Shown: in pieces, positions 62,470 to 64,000 of the stretch | Numbering within the stretch: position 1 is the first letter of the stretch | How the letters are laid out: every line of letters begins with the position of its first letter | Assembly: GCF_037975245.1 (NCBI RefSeq) | Contig: NC_092569.1 | Coordinates: 32,819,668 to 32,883,667, forward strand | From: Apostichopus japonicus | Taxonomy: Eukaryota; Echinodermata; Holothuroidea; Aspidochirotida; Stichopodidae | Direction of reading: 5' to 3' | DNA length: 64,000 nucleotides | Position numbers and translations under genes: made by a program | The notes under the pieces: generated by a model | What the model was told of the DNA's origin: nothing | Seen by the model: the letters and a program-made list of their open reading frames with translations, nothing else | Database searches by the model: none

Positions 62470-63047
62470 GGTAAGTATACCTCCTTGATTCAGATAATCA
62501 CGAATGTCGTACCAGCTTGTGCGTTCATCAGCTATTTATCAAGTATGCAGGAATTTAAATGCTATATTGTTATTTCAATTAAGACTGGTGTATCCGATCT
62601 GTATTGGCTGTATTGGCCTACACGTGCAGGTCTGTCTTTGTACACTGCACATGGGCTTTCATTATACAGCCTTTACACGCAGACGTTAACTTAAGCACTA
62701 TATCTTCGATGGGACTGGGGTTGAGAGTGAAACAATTTGTTTGTCACACAGGCTCGTTTTTGGGTGACTTTTTCTTAAAATAGTAACTTCAATTGCACAC
62801 TTCGGAATAGATGATCTTCTCCACAGTTTTGGTACTGAGTTATCTTTATGTTAGTAGGCCTACCAATAATATTTACGGACAAATGATCCTTATCGCGGTT
62901 TCCAGTAGTGCAATGTTATATATCTTATCATTGACAGATAATATAACCGGAAAAACTCTCGTTTATTCCACATGAACAATTAGCTGCTGGGGAGTTGAGT
63001 CCGGTAGAAGTCAATGCGAACAATTCCAACTCGTAATATTATACGGA

Positions 63048-63233
63048 TTTGGGAACTAAATTCAACATTTTCGGAACTAAATTAAGGAATTTCGGAACTA
63101 AATAGAGGATATTCGGAACAAAATTCAGGATTTTTGGAACTAAATTCAGGAAACTAAATACAGGACTAACGGAACTAAATTCAGGATTTTCGGAACTAAA
63201 CTCAGGAATTTTGGAACTAATTACGGGATTTTC
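63048..63233. repeat. 21-bp minisatellite (GGAACTAAATTCAGGATTTTC)
   Basis: About nine imperfect units of GGAACTAAATTCAGGATTTT. The minus-strand reading over it gives a repetitive peptide (LNFVPKILNLVPK pattern), which I regard as an artefact of the repeat. Confidence 0.85.
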
Positions 63234-63532
63234 TTGCGTTCTCGGAGTGATTGGATTCATAAAGGAACATGCGTTTATCAATGAACTGCGTTTGGCAAAC
63301 CTCTGCCCCGGATAAGGAGGCTCTCTGCCTGTACGCCGTACCAAACACACACAATCAAACGGCGCCATTTTGAAATCCCTTGCCCTGGATACTTTCAAGG
63401 GATATCTTTATTTCCAATCTAAGTTGTGTCGGATTCTATTTTTCCATCGTGGTGATCGCCTGATGTCTTACTTTGCCGGTCCGTGGTAGGTATCTAGGGA
63501 CAGTAAGGTGACCGAGGGGAGGAAGGGAACAG

Positions 63533-63547
63533 ATGAAGAAGAAAACC
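63533..63547 (+). other. possible first coding exon of a gene leaving the window
   Basis: An ATG opens MKKKT and is followed at once by GTGAGT. Upstream sequence (63400-63532) is less AT-rich than its surroundings, as a 5' UTR might be. No downstream exon is visible before the window ends at 64000. Confidence 0.2.
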
Positions 63548-64000
63548 GTGAGTACACTTTTCTATACTAATGTTCCGGATTGTCTTACTAACACTGGAAG
63601 AAGTTGCACTCAAACAATTTCATTGACGTGTATTGAGTCCCATTGAAACCACTTATTCAACAGGTACCAAACAAAGCGTAATAAATTACAAATCCCAACG
63701 TAATTATAAATAATTATTTGTTATTCCAAACTAACTACGCATATTCAAGATAAGCCATTTATTAGTTATCTATTTATTATATTCTATCGATAAAAAAGTG
63801 TACTTAAAACTCGGACAATTTTTAAGTATCTAATTACAAATGGGAAATTAAACAAATGTAATCGATACAAAACTTGCTTAATTACTTAATTCCATTTTCA
63901 TTACATAACATACATAATCTCCATAACTTATCTCGCGGATACGTGGATCAACTTAAACCAGCGATTAAAAGAAATCTGACATTTCATTCTCCTTTTTAAG

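Noticed and set aside
63039-63398. 119-residue minus-strand frame with repeated LVPK-type peptide
   Set aside because: Produced by the 21-bp minisatellite; no splice signals or homologous domain seen.

Overview
The window looks like nuclear DNA from an animal. It is AT-rich, its genes are split into short exons with GT-AG introns, it carries many (TA)n tracts, and it contains small non-autonomous transposons. Secreted fibrinogen-related genes in tandem, a digestive-type papain-family protease and an intact ARFRP1 gene suggest an echinoderm, probably a sea cucumber, where fibrinogen-related families are known to be expanded. The species assignment is inference. All gene models were spliced by eye from splice sites, codon phase and family resemblance; no transcript or database evidence was used.

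Left third (1-20,451). The 3' half of a papain-like cysteine protease (542-3104, +) holds the catalytic His and Asn; the catalytic Cys exon lies off the left edge. On the opposite strand a complete seven-exon ARFRP1 small GTPase (12143-6682, -, 202 aa) has every exon phase matching. In both genes an exon-intron junction has been copied into a short tandem array. Two hAT-like elements with perfect 8-bp target duplications, a foldback element, a palindromic minisatellite and a long (TA)n tract fill the rest. Between 12.2 and 20.4 kb I see no convincing gene.

Middle and right (20,452-59,878). This is a direct tandem segmental duplication: copy A about 18.8 kb (20,452-39,264) and copy B about 20.6 kb (39,265-59,878), very similar over most of their length. 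Each copy carries one eight-coding-exon gene on the + strand, predicted at 546 aa (A) and 550 aa (B). The order is signal peptide, a fibrinogen domain missing its C-terminal (P) part, a TIL-type cysteine-rich module, a cysteine-rich/EGF module, and a second, complete fibrinogen domain ending in the conserved MKIRP. The second domain contains an unusual Tyr/Cys-rich insertion of about 29-30 residues, and the two copies differ far more there than elsewhere. I regard these paired genes as the most interesting system in the window: secreted, disulfide-rich putative recognition proteins with a variable tyrosine-rich loop where fibrinogen-like lectins normally bind ligand. Each copy also carries dynein-like exon relics on the minus strand, a GTGTATAG-type degenerate array and a GGACAATT minisatellite.

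Right flank (59,879-64,000). No confident gene. It holds degenerate 130-bp repeats at the duplication edge, a further GGACAATT-type array in the opposite orientation, a 21-bp minisatellite and two weak exon candidates.
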